This document shows positions 46,195 to 57,479 of a stretch of DNA of 64,000 nucleotides, one piece after another (the first letter of the stretch is position 1; each line of letters opens with the position of its first letter). The notes below the pieces were generated by a model. The model ran no database searches, had not been told where the DNA came from, and saw nothing but the letters and a program-made list of their open reading frames with translations. A program made the position numbers and the translations under genes. Source of the DNA: Caprella mutica (taxonomy: Eukaryota; Arthropoda; Malacostraca; Amphipoda; Caprellidae); NCBI GenBank assembly GCA_947561585.1, contig CANNZV010001463.1:1-64000 (forward strand). The letters run 5' to 3'.

Positions 46195-47520
46195 ATCCGC
46201 GTAGGTAAACCTACGCCAGCTTGTTGATGTTACTGTACGTGAATTACTATTTCACAGTGACATCGGACTTGATGACTGCCTGACAATTTTTTCATGAGTC
46301 TGTGACTTTATTTTTATTTCATATTCATAGGCATAATCTTATGTTTTATGTGATTTATTATCCCTCTAGTTGTTTATTATTAGCGCAACTTTATTTGTTG
46401 TTTTATTGAAGGTGATGCTAATTTTTATTTTGCGCTAGTGATATTTTTAAGTTAGGTATACTTAGAGCAAGCGTGGAGTATTACGGTATTACTTATATGG
46501 CCTGTATACTTTGTTCTTTATAAGTTTTAAACCCATACAAAATAAACAGATTTCTTTGTATTTTGTATTCATATATATTCAAATAATATATTCATCAATA
46601 AACTATTCTTTCTTTTACCCGCTTTTGAGAGTTTCCTAATTAATAATTTGATTTGTCTGCTGTCGAGTTTTGTATAGTGGTGAAACTGATATAACAGAAT
46701 CATCAAAATTTTAGTGTAGGATTTATCTTCTGTTCCACTACAATAATTAGGACATAAAGAGTACATTTCAGATACATAATCTCATAGATTACATTGAATA
46801 GCGTTTTTAATGTTCATGCTCGCCCTGAGTTCTGGTACAAATAGTATAGACGTCAATAGCTTAAAATTTAAACATATATAGTTAGCAAAGTAGAACGAAG
46901 TCGGCTCTTTACAGTAAAATATAAAAACCTACTTAATATAGAAACATTTTCATTCAATTCGTGTAAAAGATACAATTTATTATGATGTACATTTGAGCCA
47001 ATTCTATATGATGTTCATAGCTGTCCAAGAACGTGATGGTTAAACATTACTAGACCTTAAAAGATATATACTAACCTTTAACTGTAATTTTATTTCTCTT
47101 CATTTTCATATCATTTCTCGTAGATATTCTTCGAGAATTAGTCGACACGCATTTCTTACCACAAGATTTTCCATCACAATCTTTATATCTGTAATAAATG
47201 AATATAATATAAAGTTAATATGAAAAATCATTTCGTTTTGAAAATTGAATATTTGAAAAATTGCTGCATCACCTCTGAACATGTTACTATACTGATTTTT
47301 CTAGGAACAAAATATCAATTTAACTTTTTAGTTTGGATCTATCGTCCAATAGATCCTTTATTCAATGGGAATTGGTGGTGTGATAAAAAGGAAAACCGTA
47401 GCATTCTGAATTAGCTAAAAATATATTAGAAACTCATAGATCTGAAATAAGACATAAAGGAATAAAATGTGGCTAGCTGTCTTTAGAGTCAAGGTATTCT
47501 TCCCACGAAGTAATAGAAGA
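46195..47520. other. AT-rich noncoding stretch
   Basis: No gene or repeat recognised. A 64-codon frame at 47,220-47,414 has no identifiable motif and is not called. Confidence 0.4.
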
Positions 47521-47529
47521 TTTAATGAT

Positions 47530-47970
47530 GTGTAAGGACAGCTTAGAAATATTTGTAAGAATAAATGAACTAATTTCTATGTGATCTAATAAATAGTTTA
47601 CGACTTAGAGATCCATGTGGTTTGAGCCAACCAAGTTATGGACGGGGGTGGGGGGATCTTAGCTCATTAGTGGTTTCCGATTATGATGCTTAGAGGTATA
47701 TAAAGGCATGGAATTATGTAACTAGTGTCAGTTGGACATTCGAGTCAAGTTCAGTGGTCAGTTGGTCCAGTCGTAGTCTGGTACAGTACTTAGAGTAAGG
47801 ACTTCAGACCGGCCAGTCCGGGTTGGCCTGGTCCGATCTCCTCCCTACCTTGTAATACTTTATTCTGTTATACTTATACTTTATTTATTATAAATACATA
47901 TCCCTTTGTGAAGAAGAAACCCTTCGTAATCATTACCCTATAAAATATATAGGAGGTCGATTGAATAACA
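47530..47970 (+). promoter_or_regulatory. LTR-like segment with TATA and poly(A) signals
   Basis: A GC-richer 440-bp block contains GGTATATAAAGGC (about 47,694), then GTCAGTTGG/CAGTTGGTCC repeats, and about 200 bp further the T-rich TTTATTTATTATAAATAC. The order TATA, transcribed GC-rich part, polyadenylation-like AT block is that of a Gypsy or BEL solo LTR. Exact ends and target duplication were not found. Confidence 0.35.
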
Positions 47971-48450
47971 GAAAGATAGTAGAGGAACTTTTGTCTAGGA
48001 AAAGTAAGTCATCAAAAACTGAAACCCCAGACGCAACAAAACCCCTCAAATTGTAGGACAGAACCTTTACCTAACTTTGCATTGATGTACAATTACATCA
48101 ATCATGGAAAAACATATATAAAATAATATAAGAAAAGAAGTTGCACAAAAATGCTTCACACAAATATAGTTCAATTTTTTATAGCATTATTGGTTAAAGA
48201 CACTATCCAACACTCTGCTAGTAACAACATTGAACAGAAATGAATAATTATTTTAATGAAGTAAACCTTTCCTAGCTATCAACTTACTGGAACAGAATCA
48301 CCTGCTCATCTAAAATAATTTATCAAAATATATTTTGACTACCATTTGGACAGAGCAGTATTGTTTAAGAAAATAATGAATACTACATATTATTTTTCCA
48401 GTGAAATCATAGGGAAAAGTCCTTGTTGATTTTTAAATAGCTATGGGATT
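47971..48450. other. AT-rich noncoding stretch
   Basis: Nothing recognised. Stops occur in all frames. Confidence 0.4.
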
Positions 48451-48454
48451 TTGT

Positions 48455-48595
48455 TAAGTGGAATGTTCCTCAGTGAAATTTTCCCTGTAGAATTTTCCAC
48501 AGTGGAATTCTTCTCAGTGGAATATTCCTCAGTGGAATTTTTCTCCGTGGAATTTTCCCAGTGGAACTATCCGCAGTAGAATCTTCCATGCACCT
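48455..48595 (-). repeat. Solo arm of a foldback-type element, FB-G (CAGTGGAATTTTCC monomers)
   Basis: About nine monomers of 15-16 bp, CAGTGGAATTCTTCT type, end at the right with GGTGCATGG when read inward on the minus strand, similar to the other foldback termini. I found no inverted partner within the window, so it is a single arm or a decayed element. Confidence 0.55.
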
Positions 48596-48852
48596 TAAAG
48601 TTATATCATATATAAATAGTCGATCTGCACATTCTGAGTTGGTTTTTGAACCAAAAAAAAATTTTTGGTACCATGCGACGTTATTGTATTTTTTTAAAAG
48701 ACTACTCGACTAAAAATGAAATAAAATACTAAATTTCCTTCCTCTACTCTGAAGAAATGTTCAATAAAAAATATAAACGAAAATATTATTTTTTCAATGT
48801 GTGAGAGTCGTTTATGAAAAAGGTGCATAGTACAGGGCTGTGATCTCACCAG

Positions 48853-49045
48853 AGATAGGGAGTATTAAGATATGGAGAGAGGAGGTATTAAGATATGGAG
48901 AGAGGAGGTATTAAGATATGGAGAGAGGAGGTATTAAGATATGGAGAGAGGAGGTATTAAGATATGGAGAGAGAGGGTATTAAGATATGGAGAGAAGAGG
49001 TATTAAGATATGGAGAGAGGAGGTATTAAGATATGGAGAGTATTA
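48853..49045 (+). repeat. 23-bp purine-rich tandem array, about 8 copies
   Basis: The unit is GGTATTAAGATATGGAGAGA followed by GGA. A related unit (GTATAAAGATGGGGAGAGAG) forms the array at 63,778-63,860. Confidence 0.9.
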
Positions 49046-50430
49046 AGATGGAAAAAGAGGAGGTATTAATCCATTAATACCGATAATTATTGTGCAGCAT
49101 TTTTTAAATTGTATACTTTAAAATAGTTATATAGGATTGATTTAACATATTAAGTAACACATTACAAAAATTAATTGGCATATACGAAAAATATGGCCTG
49201 GTAACTATAGCTACCAATCAACAGTAACATAAACAAAATAGCATTTTTCGAAATAAAAATTCACAGAGTATTGTTAAATGAAATTGAACTATAATTAATA
49301 GTTTACATTCCTTACTAAAACATAATATTAGCTCATTATTGAGTATTGAATGCCTTTCTTCACTTAGGGTGGACAATATAGATATATTTTAGAAATACAA
49401 GAATAGTAGATGCCACACTCCTGGCATCTACTATTCTTTGTTTTAGCTTTTGCTATATAATTGTTATTGTTCATTGAATCTGATCTCATCTACTAAAGAC
49501 ATAGAAGTTACGGGTGTTAGCCATGGATGCTATAGTTTGGTTCTATATAAGATGACAACATTGTAAGTTCTTCACCTTTGACATTATTTGCTTTTTTATT
49601 TGAAGGTTGTACTAGTGGTCTCACTTTTAGAATTACCCTTATTTACTATCATCTGTGTACTGAACGTATCTATTTATTACACTAATAGTGTCCATTCTCA
49701 TGTCACTAGAAACCAGTAAAATTCAAACACCAGGCCCTTGAGTTCGGCTCAAAATGCAATCTATGACCAATATTATTGTACCCAGAAAGGAATAATTAGA
49801 ATTTTGAAGAAAAGAAATAATTAGAATTTTGAAGAAAACAAAAATTATTACAAAAAACACAATGATGCCGTATTAAAATTGGCTTTGCATAAGGGTAGCT
49901 CTGTTCACACTAATAGTCAAGCTATTCGTATGTCCAGTAAAGTCGAATGTGTTTCAAAATATTCTGTGCATCCCCTCAAAACAACAATAAAAAAGGGGAA
50001 AATGAAAAAAGTGGAAAATTCGTTGGAAATTAAAATGTTTCATGAAAATAAAGTGTTAAGATAATTTTTAACAATGGAAGTTAAATCGCAATCAATAAAT
50101 ACATCAAAATGAAACTTACAGGGTGAAACAAATTATGTCACATATGATAACACTACTGCCGAGCGGTAATTATAGTTACCACACAAAATATTTCGCTTCA
50201 TATAATATCCAAATATAAAATTGAAATAATTTGGTTTACATGGAACAATAGAAGTACCTTTGTCCCACCATATCACAGTAAAATTTAAAAAATAGCATCT
50301 AAGTATAATGTACAACTCATGATTTACTGAGTAGCAATCTAGATATCATGAAATGAACCAGGCATCAATGAGTTTTGAAATCCAATTATATCCATTCTAC
50401 TCAACCAAACAAAATCTTGATTCATTTAAA
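49046..50430. other. AT-rich noncoding stretch with one hairpin
   Basis: No gene. It contains a perfect hairpin (49,399-49,438) and, near 50,158-50,180, a segment whose complement (GGTAACTATAATTACCGCTC) recurs with two changes near 63,758. Confidence 0.45.
49399..49438. other. Perfect 17-bp hairpin
   Basis: AAGAATAGTAGATGCCA (49,399-49,415), a 6-base loop CACTCC, and the exact complement (49,422-49,438). It is too short for a typical pre-miRNA stem, though it could be a collapsed inverted-repeat element or a transcript hairpin. Confidence 0.6.
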
Positions 50431-50843
50431 TGAAACAATGAAACAATTTATTCAAGAACACATGCACAGATATAAAATATACAGATAGTAGGGTATAATT
50501 TGCAAAAAGAAATTGAATGTATTCAAGGCCCAAGAAGCTCAAAGGCTTACAGGGCAACCTATATAAAGTTAAAAAAAGGAAGAGAAAAAAATAAATATAA
50601 ATATATAGGCACACATTAATACAACATCAATGAATTTATTAAAAGAAGGCATGATTAAAGAAAGGTTAGGATTACAGCAAGAGAGGTAAAATTAGCTATG
50701 ACACCCAAAAAAAGAAGTCAACTGAAATAATAGCACAATATGCTAACAGAGAGAAAGATAATTAGTGAAAATACGGAACAACAATTTGGATAAGAAACTT
50801 AATTTGAAATGTATGCCTATAAAGGTTATGGAGTAAAAAAAAA
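50430..50843 (-). other. 3' UTR of the CR1/Jockey-like LINE
   Basis: Noncoding sequence on the minus strand after the ORF2 stop at 50,844. The true 3' end is not marked by a clear tail; the left limit is approximate. Confidence 0.4.
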
Positions 50844-51600
50844 TTAATAATCAGCAATCAAGTGACTTTTGAGGTTCTTCTTGAACACAGATATAGATGA
50901 ATGAGACCTAACTGAATCAGGTAGTTTATTCCACAGCTTAGGACCCACATAAGAAATGCACATATGAGATTTGATCTTAGAAAAAGATGGAACTAATAAT
51001 TGTGCACAATTTCTGGTAGGGTAAGAATGAAGATCACGGTGAGGTGGGAGATTGTGAAAAAGATATAAATTATTTCCGCCAAATACTGCCTCGTGCATCA
51101 TTATCAACACACGGTATACAAATAAATCAGGGAGTTTTAAAATATTACAATTTCCGAAGCTTTCTGAAGTGTGTGCAAAAAAAAATAAACCATGGGCATT
51201 TCTCATAGCAGACTTCTGAATTTTTATTGCTTTATTCAAATAACAAGCTGAGGTACCTCCCCATATTTCAATGCAATATATCAAATAAGGAGTAATTAGA
51301 GAATCATACATCAACTGCAAAATTTCGACTGGCAGAAAATGCTTGAGTTTACCCAACAGTCCAACAGTCTTAGAAACCTTCCCAGTTACATGATTAATAT
51401 GAGAGTCGAACTTCAAGTTTTCATCCAACACAATACCCAAGAATTTAACACTATCCACCCTAGAAACAACTCCATCACCAATCAAAATCTCAGGAAATTC
51501 AACATTCAACCTATAGTGAAATAGCATATAATTTGTTTTATCTATATTGATTTCAATGTTGTTAACTAAAAGCCAATTATTAATTTTTGATAATTCACTA
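50844..51600 (-). pseudogene. Second LINE, ORF2 C-terminal part
   Basis: This encodes the RT thumb and C-terminal region: VKFLGIVLDENLKFDSHI near 51,435, MYDSLITPYLIYCIEIWGG near 51,310, and SYPTRN ... GPKLWNKLPDSVRS near 51,010-50,900. The last pattern, a tyrosine-x-TRN followed by G-x-x-LWN-x-LP, is common at the end of CR1/Jockey-group proteins. It is separated from the RT core by a stop at about 51,609. Confidence 0.85.
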
Positions 51601-51608
51601 TTTATAAT

Positions 51609-52106
51609 TTAATGCGATAATTGCAACTCTGATATATTGAAGCTGTATGTAAGAGTGATATCGTCAGCGAAAAGAGTAAACTTAAATTTATTAGATACAT
51701 TCGGAAGGTTATTTATAAATAACAAAAAAAGTAACGGCCCAAGGACACTTCCTTGAGGCACTCCATGAGAAACAGCCTCATAGTCAGATACACCATTGCC
51801 CAATGTGACACATTGTCTTCTGCCAGTCAGGTATGAACTGAACCAATCATGAATGAAACCCCGAAATCCATAAAAATGCAACTTTGACAACAAGATAGAA
51901 GGATTTACGCAATCAAATGCTTTAGAAAAGTCTAAAAATATTGAAATTACATAGTTACCACTATCAAGGGATGGGTACAAATAATGTAGGAAGTGCAGAA
52001 TAGCCAGAGAGGTAGACTTTTTTGATCTGAAACCAAATTGATCGTGAGACAAAATAGAAAATTTAGATAGATAACTAAATAATCGTTTATAAACTACTTT
52101 TTCCAT
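51609..52106 (-). pseudogene. Second LINE, ORF2 reverse transcriptase core
   Basis: The RT blocks run in order: LSHDQFGFRSKKSTSLAILH, SIFLDFSKAFDCVNPSILL, GVPQGSVLGPLLFLLFINNL and the catalytic LFADD (near 51,670). PQGSVLGPLLF and FADD place it in the CR1/Jockey group of non-LTR retrotransposons, which copy their RNA by target-primed reverse transcription. A frame change near 52,110-52,200 separates it from the endonuclease part. Confidence 0.9.
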
Positions 52107-52191
52107 GATTTTACTATAAGAGGAAAGAATCGAAATTGGACGATAGTTTGTATTTACATTTTTGGGACCCTTTTTGTGAAGTGGAATTATC

Positions 52192-53664
52192 TTAGCTATT
52201 TTTAATATGGATGGAAATACCAGAAAATATCGATCTATTTATGATAGAAGCTAAAATTTGAGATACAATGTAACTAATCTTCTTCAAAACTTGCACGGAA
52301 ATAGAGTGAATGTTATTAGAGCTACCCTTCAAAGAACCTATGATAGATCTGACTTCATCAGCATTAACAGGATGATACACAAATGAATGCACATATTCAC
52401 CCACCAAGTAACTCCTTGCATCTCCCACACCCTCTGGAGCAGAATTAACAATTTCAGACGCAACGTTACAGAAATAATTATTCAAATGATTAGCAATACT
52501 AACACTATCGTTAGACACCATATTATCAATCAACATCTCACCAATAGTACTCTTAACTCCAGAAGAACTTCCCAACAAATTGTTAATAGTCTTCCATGTC
52601 TTCCTTATATTATTTTTGTATCGAGAGAACTGGGTAGAGAAATAGTCTCGTTTCGATTTCCTAATTAATCCCGTGACAAAATTACTGAATCTAGAATAAA
52701 CCGCATGTGTAATTTTCTCTGCACGGTAAAATAAATACATAGCATGACGTTTACGAATATTGATCAAAATTTTACCATTAATCCATGGCTTCTTAAGACT
52801 TCGACCCGAAACTGTCTTACTGACAATCGGACAAGTTTCGTTATAAATACGAAAAATCTCATTGTCAAATAATATCATTGCTTCCTCAACATTATCATGA
52901 TTCACTATATCAGCAAAATCATAGCTTTCCAGAGCATGGCAAAAATTAGTCACACGATACTCATTAGTCGGCCTGAACTTCAAATTTACTGTTTCAGAAC
53001 TACCAGCAGGTGTAGTAAATAAGTCATGAACAATGACAAAAACAGGTAGGTGATCAGACAAACTGCTCAAAAGAATCCCTGAAGAGCACGCCGCAGAACA
53101 AGAAATAAATATATTGTCAAAGAGAGTCGCATTAATTTCGGTAATTCTAGTAGGTTTACTAATTAAAGGGAGCAATGCCTGACTTTGCATAGAATTTAAA
53201 AAGTCACCAACATGGTTATTATTCAAATTCAACAAATCGAGATTAAAATCCCCACTGATAAATACCCTTGCATATTTGGTGAGTCTCAAACCTGACAATA
53301 TTTCAACAATTTTATTTTCAAAACTCGCATAACTAGTATTGGGAGGTCGGTAAACTGTTCCAATTAAGAGATAAACATTGTTATGAGAAATTTCCAAGAA
53401 TACAGATTCAAAATAATCATAATTGAGTGTGATACGAGTCAAAAGTTTGCACTTATATTTCTGGAGAACAAATATGGATATTCCATCACCACGTCTATTA
53501 GTTCTACAGCTATGGGATAATCACCAAGCTTTTCTAAGCACACAGTATCCCCATTCAACCAACTCTCAGTAAAACAAATCATGTCAAATGCATTAAGCGC
53601 ACTTAATTCGGCTTGCAATTCATCAAGCTTAGGTAATAGAGACCTAATATTAAAGTGAATAAGA
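52192..53664 (-). pseudogene. Second LINE, ORF2 endonuclease and linker
   Basis: The endonuclease motifs HFNIRSLLPKLDEL (near 53,655-53,610), ICFTESWL, FISGDFNLDLL (near 53,255) and SLSDHLPVFV (near 53,050) are followed by a linker to the RT. The frame changes near 53,510, after which a new frame carries the domain on. The 5' side is cut at 53,664 by the DIRS insertion; the missing first part lies at 60,808-60,948. If the insertion is ignored, the frame is continuous from one side to the other. Confidence 0.85.
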
Positions 53665-53709
53665 TAAATGAACGCTTGCAATAAAGCGTATTTTATATAA
53701 CAGACCGTG

Positions 53710-53998
53710 CGACTGAGTTTGCATGTGTGTCAGGCAAGGATAAAGTTTATCTGAAGACCATTAAAAAAAATATATATATAATAATATCAAGTATTCCAGA
53801 ACAAACATAACGTGTAAGGCTGCAGCCTCAGCCATAGGGGCCAGAAGGCTGATCAAAACCGGCTGAAGCAACGCCAGCTGTCCAATCAGAGAGCTCCAAC
53901 AACAAGTCGGCCAGCCACATCATGCGCGCGCACAGCCATATGGCTGGATGCCCCTCCCCATATATATGAGAGGTATCAGTTAGTGCGAACAATGTGTC
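53710..53998 (+). repeat. Left inverted terminal repeat of the DIRS element
   Basis: It matches the complement of 60,499-60,786 with differences only in an A/TA run. It carries a TATA-like ATATATATG (53,960-53,968) pointing into the element on the plus strand, opposite to the genes. Confidence 0.9.
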
Positions 53999-54053
53999 CA
54001 AAAAAAATACTATAATAGAATAGTCATATAGCGGGGGAGGAGGTGGAAACTTA

Positions 54054-54139
54054 ACTCAGTCGCACGGTCTGTTATATAAAATACGCTTTATTGCAAGCGT
54101 TCATTTATATAACTTAGACCTAAGCGACTGAGTTTGCAT
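54054..54139. other. Internal complementary region of the DIRS element
   Basis: It joins the complement of the left outer end (ACTCAGTCGCACGGTCTGTT...) to the complement of the right outer end (...TAAGCGACTGAGTTTGCAT), overlapping at TTTAT. In DIRS replication this region guides circularisation of the cDNA. Its exact agreement with both ends shows the element is structurally complete. Confidence 0.9.
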
Positions 54140-54458
54140 TCGTATACCACGAGGTAGCGGAAATTGAAGTAATAGAGCACAGTAGGAAGCAGGCGCTATA
54201 GGTGAGAACTGATCACCACTTTATACTTGCCCCAAAACACGAAGGTGCAGAAAAATAAACTAAGAACATAAACAAGTTTAATTATAAATATAACATAACG
54301 AGAAACAATAATAATGCATAAGCGTATCACTTTACGCTCGAGAACAGTTACACAAAAGCATAAATACTTGAAACAAAATTAAAGCGAATTATGTAAAAAC
54401 AAAATACATTAATTCAACAGAGAAGACATTTGTTATCAGCAGAAAAGAGCAAGAGTCA

Positions 54459-55736
54459 TTAAGGTGCACAAGGACCACTGCCGAGAGCAATACAAGCTAC
54501 GTCCCTAATCAGAGGACACAAATAACGGCTTATAAACACTGAGCTTGAGGACCAAAAGGCTCTCTTAACTATATTTTCAGTGGATATTCCTCTTGTCCAA
54601 GCTAACGACACAGAAATTTTTCTTAAATCGTGCCCCTTAGGGAATTTCTAGGGGTCCGCAGAGTTTATAGTTTTGCATAAATAGAAAGAAATTCTGCCTG
54701 AATTGAGAGGCTTCATAGACTGGGGATTAATAAATAAATTAATGCCAGTATATCTTCGAGTTGCGTCTAAGTATTTCTCCAGGGTTTTCACTGGACAAAG
54801 AGGGTGAGAACTTCCGTCTGTTTGTAACAGTGCAGGAATAACAACATTAGGAGGAGATCGCTTCTGGGTTTGATTTTTGAAGATGAATCCTGGTCGCACA
54901 GGAATTGTGACTTGGGTTCTAGTTGGGTTGAACATTATTGCTTTGCGGTCAAGAGCGGATAGTTCAGATGCTCTATTGGCAGACGCTAGGGCTATTAAAA
55001 ATAAGGCTTTGAGAAAGATATCACTGGTAGAACATTCTCTCTTGGTGAAGCGATTAGAAGATAGAAGGCTAAGAACCCTAGGTAAAGACCATTGGGGGAT
55101 TAACTTTGGGGTCGGTGGATTCAGAAGAAATTGGGCTTGGGATAAGTGCGCAAATTCGATGTCTTTAGTATTTAAATTGAAGCCATGGAGGAGCGGGAGA
55201 TGTAGTGCATTTCGATGTACTAAAATGGTTTTTGGAGAAAATCTTTTTTCATTTGCTAGGTACACCAAGTACTCTAGTATGCTCGCTTTGGTTAGGTGAG
55301 ATAGAGCACGAGAAGTAAGCCATCCCTGAAACAACTTCCAGCAACTTTCGTATTGATTGGATGTCGAAGTGCGATGGACTGCTAGCAGGATTGACACCAC
55401 GTCCGCATTGTATAACTCTGATAATACTTTTCTTAGAAATTGAAGGCGGTCAGAAGAGGAAGCGATGTCGAGCTTAGAAACACTCTTCCTTTCAGAGTAG
55501 TCTGGTATGCCTCTAGGTATATTGGCAGTTCCGTGTACCGATTTGTTAAGAGGGGCCACCAAGGCATTGACAGGCACCGAGGGACCACCAGTATTCCGTG
55601 ATTCTGAATCTCGGAAATCCTCAACACCACTTCTTGAACAAGAGCTGGAGGTGGAAACAGATACAGGAGGCCTAATTTTGTCCAATCTTGCTCCAGAGCG
55701 TCGACGGCCATTGCTAGCGGGTGGTTGAACCTGCAC
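54459..55736 (-). pseudogene. DIRS tyrosine recombinase, interrupted by one in-frame TAG
   Basis: The first part (54,648-55,736) holds an N-terminal low-complexity region, a core-binding domain and the first catalytic arginine in ANRASELSAL (near residue 258). A TAG at 54,648-54,650 stops the frame, but it continues open for 62 further codons to 54,459. That part holds the HDLR box (about 54,621-54,632) and a tyrosine in FISRYL (about 54,523), the remaining R-H-R-Y residues. The protein would integrate the circular cDNA. Readthrough is possible but a nonsense mutation is the simpler reading. The N-terminal part overlaps the methylase-like tail in another frame, usual for DIRS. Confidence 0.85.
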
Positions 55737-55845
55737 ATGAACTGGGGAAGTTGATTGTTGCCTGGATGGGCAAACAGATCCACCGCTAAAAGGGGTTTGA
55801 CAAGGAACAGGGCATTGAAGGATTTCTTGTCAATGTCCACTCCCC
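55433..55845 (-). pseudogene. DIRS post-RNase H domain (methylase-like), frameshifted from RT
   Basis: This frame contains LLAVDLFAHPGNNQLPQFM and LYLFPPPALVQEVVLRI, the conserved VDLFA-x(2-4)-N-x-QLP and FPP motifs that follow RNase H in DIRS elements. It should be fused to the RT/RNase H protein, but the RT frame runs out at 55,786. The switch falls near 55,835, after EWTL, in a short A-rich stretch and needs a -1 change. The rest of this long frame (up to 57,223) is out-of-frame overlap with RT and is not called. Confidence 0.8.
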
Positions 55846-57381
55846 TGGGGTTGGGTGCGCCCGGGAGAGGGAGTCTGCCCAGGTGTTCCTGTGTCCAGGT
55901 AGATGTTTCGCCTTGAGTTGACACTGGTAGTCCTGCGATAGCTGAGCTAGTTGGATCGCTATTGCGTTCAGATCGTTGTTCAGTGAATGGCCCAGTTTGT
56001 TTACCACTGAACAGGTTGTTACGCAGTCTGACCTTCCTCGTACGGTGGAATCCGGTGGAGGGCGAAAGTAACCGAGCGCGAGTAGGACGGCCATAGTTTC
56101 TTTCCAAGTAATGTAGCGCAGTGACTCCTGGGGACTCCATAGGTCTGAGGCAGTCCGTCCATGGGAGTCCAGAGCTCCCCATCCCTCTTGTGACGCGTCC
56201 GTCCAAATTATTAGTTTCACTGAAGGTGGACGGAAAGGGACGGGAGATGTTAATGGGGCTTGCGACCACCAACGAATTTGAGCTGATATCCCTGGTGAGA
56301 GGGGTATGCAAGGTTGTTGTGGACGAGGTAGATGATGGAGAAACTGATAAAAATGGTGAGTACCTGATGGAATTAGAGGGACTAGAAAGTTTATTTTCCC
56401 TTGAAACTTTTGGATGTCTTCGAGCGTTAGAGAAGACTGGTCGAGTAGTTTGACAGCAGTTTCTTGGCATGAAAGAAGCTTTTCTGTCGTTGGGGAGAGT
56501 GTGGAGTGAGCTCCGTTCCAATTTACCCCGAGATGGGTTATATTTTGCGTTGGGATAAACACAGACTTTTTTGAATTTATCAAAAATCCCAATTTGCTTA
56601 GGAGTGATAGGACTTCTAGGGTATTGCGAGACGCTATCTCCTTTGTGGGGCCCCAAATTAACCAGTCGTCGATATATTGAGACGTCGTGACGCCTGTTTT
56701 GTGAAGGACATGGAGGGGATACCTGGAGAATTTTGTGAACACCCGGGGAGCCAGATTTAAGCCGAACGGCATTCCCGCGAAGAAGTACAGATGACCTTTG
56801 TGAGAAAAGGCTAGGTACTTCTGAAAGCGAGGGTGGATAGGGATGTGGAGGAATGCGTCTGAGATGTCTAGAGATGTGAACCAACTGTTTAGGGGCAAGC
56901 TGTGTCGGAGTATTGACACTGTTGTCATTTTGAATGGAGGACATGGTATGTATTGATTGAGACGTGATAGGTCTAAGACGAGCCTGTGTCCCCCATTTCG
57001 TTTGGGAACCAGGAAGACTTGAGAGAGAAAGCATTTTTGATGGGCCACAGGAATAATTACTCCCTTTTTGAGAAAGTCTAGAATGAGACACGCCATTTCC
57101 CCTCGAGCTGAGTGGGAAGCAGGATAGAGAAGCGGGGGAGGTTTTGGATCCCATCGCCAAGTTAAACCACGAGAAATAATTTTCTGTAGGGATTTGGGTG
57201 CCTTGGTCCAAATTTCTTGGCATAAATTGAACCTTCTTGGCAGCATTGTGTCAATGGGGGGACCTTCCTGATGGCCTTGTATATCTGTAAAAGGAAAGGA
57301 GAAAAACATTGATAGACACATTATAATGTGAGAAAAAATGTTCTCTAAGGAGTTTATCAGCTTTATGAATGAATTCAACAA
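55786..57381 (-). CDS. DIRS reverse transcriptase and RNase H
   Basis: The ORF encodes 531 residues. The RT contains FLVPKRNGGHRLVLDLSRLN, SLDISDAFLHIPIHP, FGLNLAPRVFTK and the catalytic YIDD near residue 233. RNase H follows with WTDASQEGWGA near 392 and ends with HRNTWADSLSR. All catalytic residues I can see are present. The protein makes the cDNA from a DIRS transcript. Its frame closes early at 55,786; the expected C-terminal domain is in the next frame. Confidence 0.9.
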   Translation of the reverse strand: MLNSFIKLINSLENIFSHIIMCLSMFFSFPFTDIQGHQEGPPIDTMLPRRFNLCQEIWTKAPKSLQKIISRGLTWRWDPKPPPLLYPASHSARGEMACLILDFLKKGVIIPVAHQKCFLSQVFLVPKRNGGHRLVLDLSRLNQYIPCPPFKMTTVSILRHSLPLNSWFTSLDISDAFLHIPIHPRFQKYLAFSHKGHLYFFAGMPFGLNLAPRVFTKFSRYPLHVLHKTGVTTSQYIDDWLIWGPTKEIASRNTLEVLSLLSKLGFLINSKKSVFIPTQNITHLGVNWNGAHSTLSPTTEKLLSCQETAVKLLDQSSLTLEDIQKFQGKINFLVPLIPSGTHHFYQFLHHLPRPQQPCIPLSPGISAQIRWWSQAPLTSPVPFRPPSVKLIIWTDASQEGWGALDSHGRTASDLWSPQESLRYITWKETMAVLLALGYFRPPPDSTVRGRSDCVTTCSVVNKLGHSLNNDLNAIAIQLAQLSQDYQCQLKAKHLPGHRNTWADSLSRAHPTPGEWTLTRNPSMPCSLSNPF

Positions 57382-57479
57382 TAGCTATATTATATACAAG
57401 TGTTCACGCCTGTGTGTATTAGGGAGCTAATTAAGCATCTACTAATATTTACCCGCGCTTGTTCTGGGATCCAGTGTAG

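Noticed and set aside
47220..47414. 64-codon plus-strand frame
   Set aside because: Short, isolated, no motif or neighbouring signal.
55846..57223. Long second frame overlapping the DIRS RT (part of a 596-codon frame)
   Set aside because: It is serine/proline-rich and overlaps the RT in another frame. Only its last 137 codons, beyond the RT domain, carry DIRS motifs.
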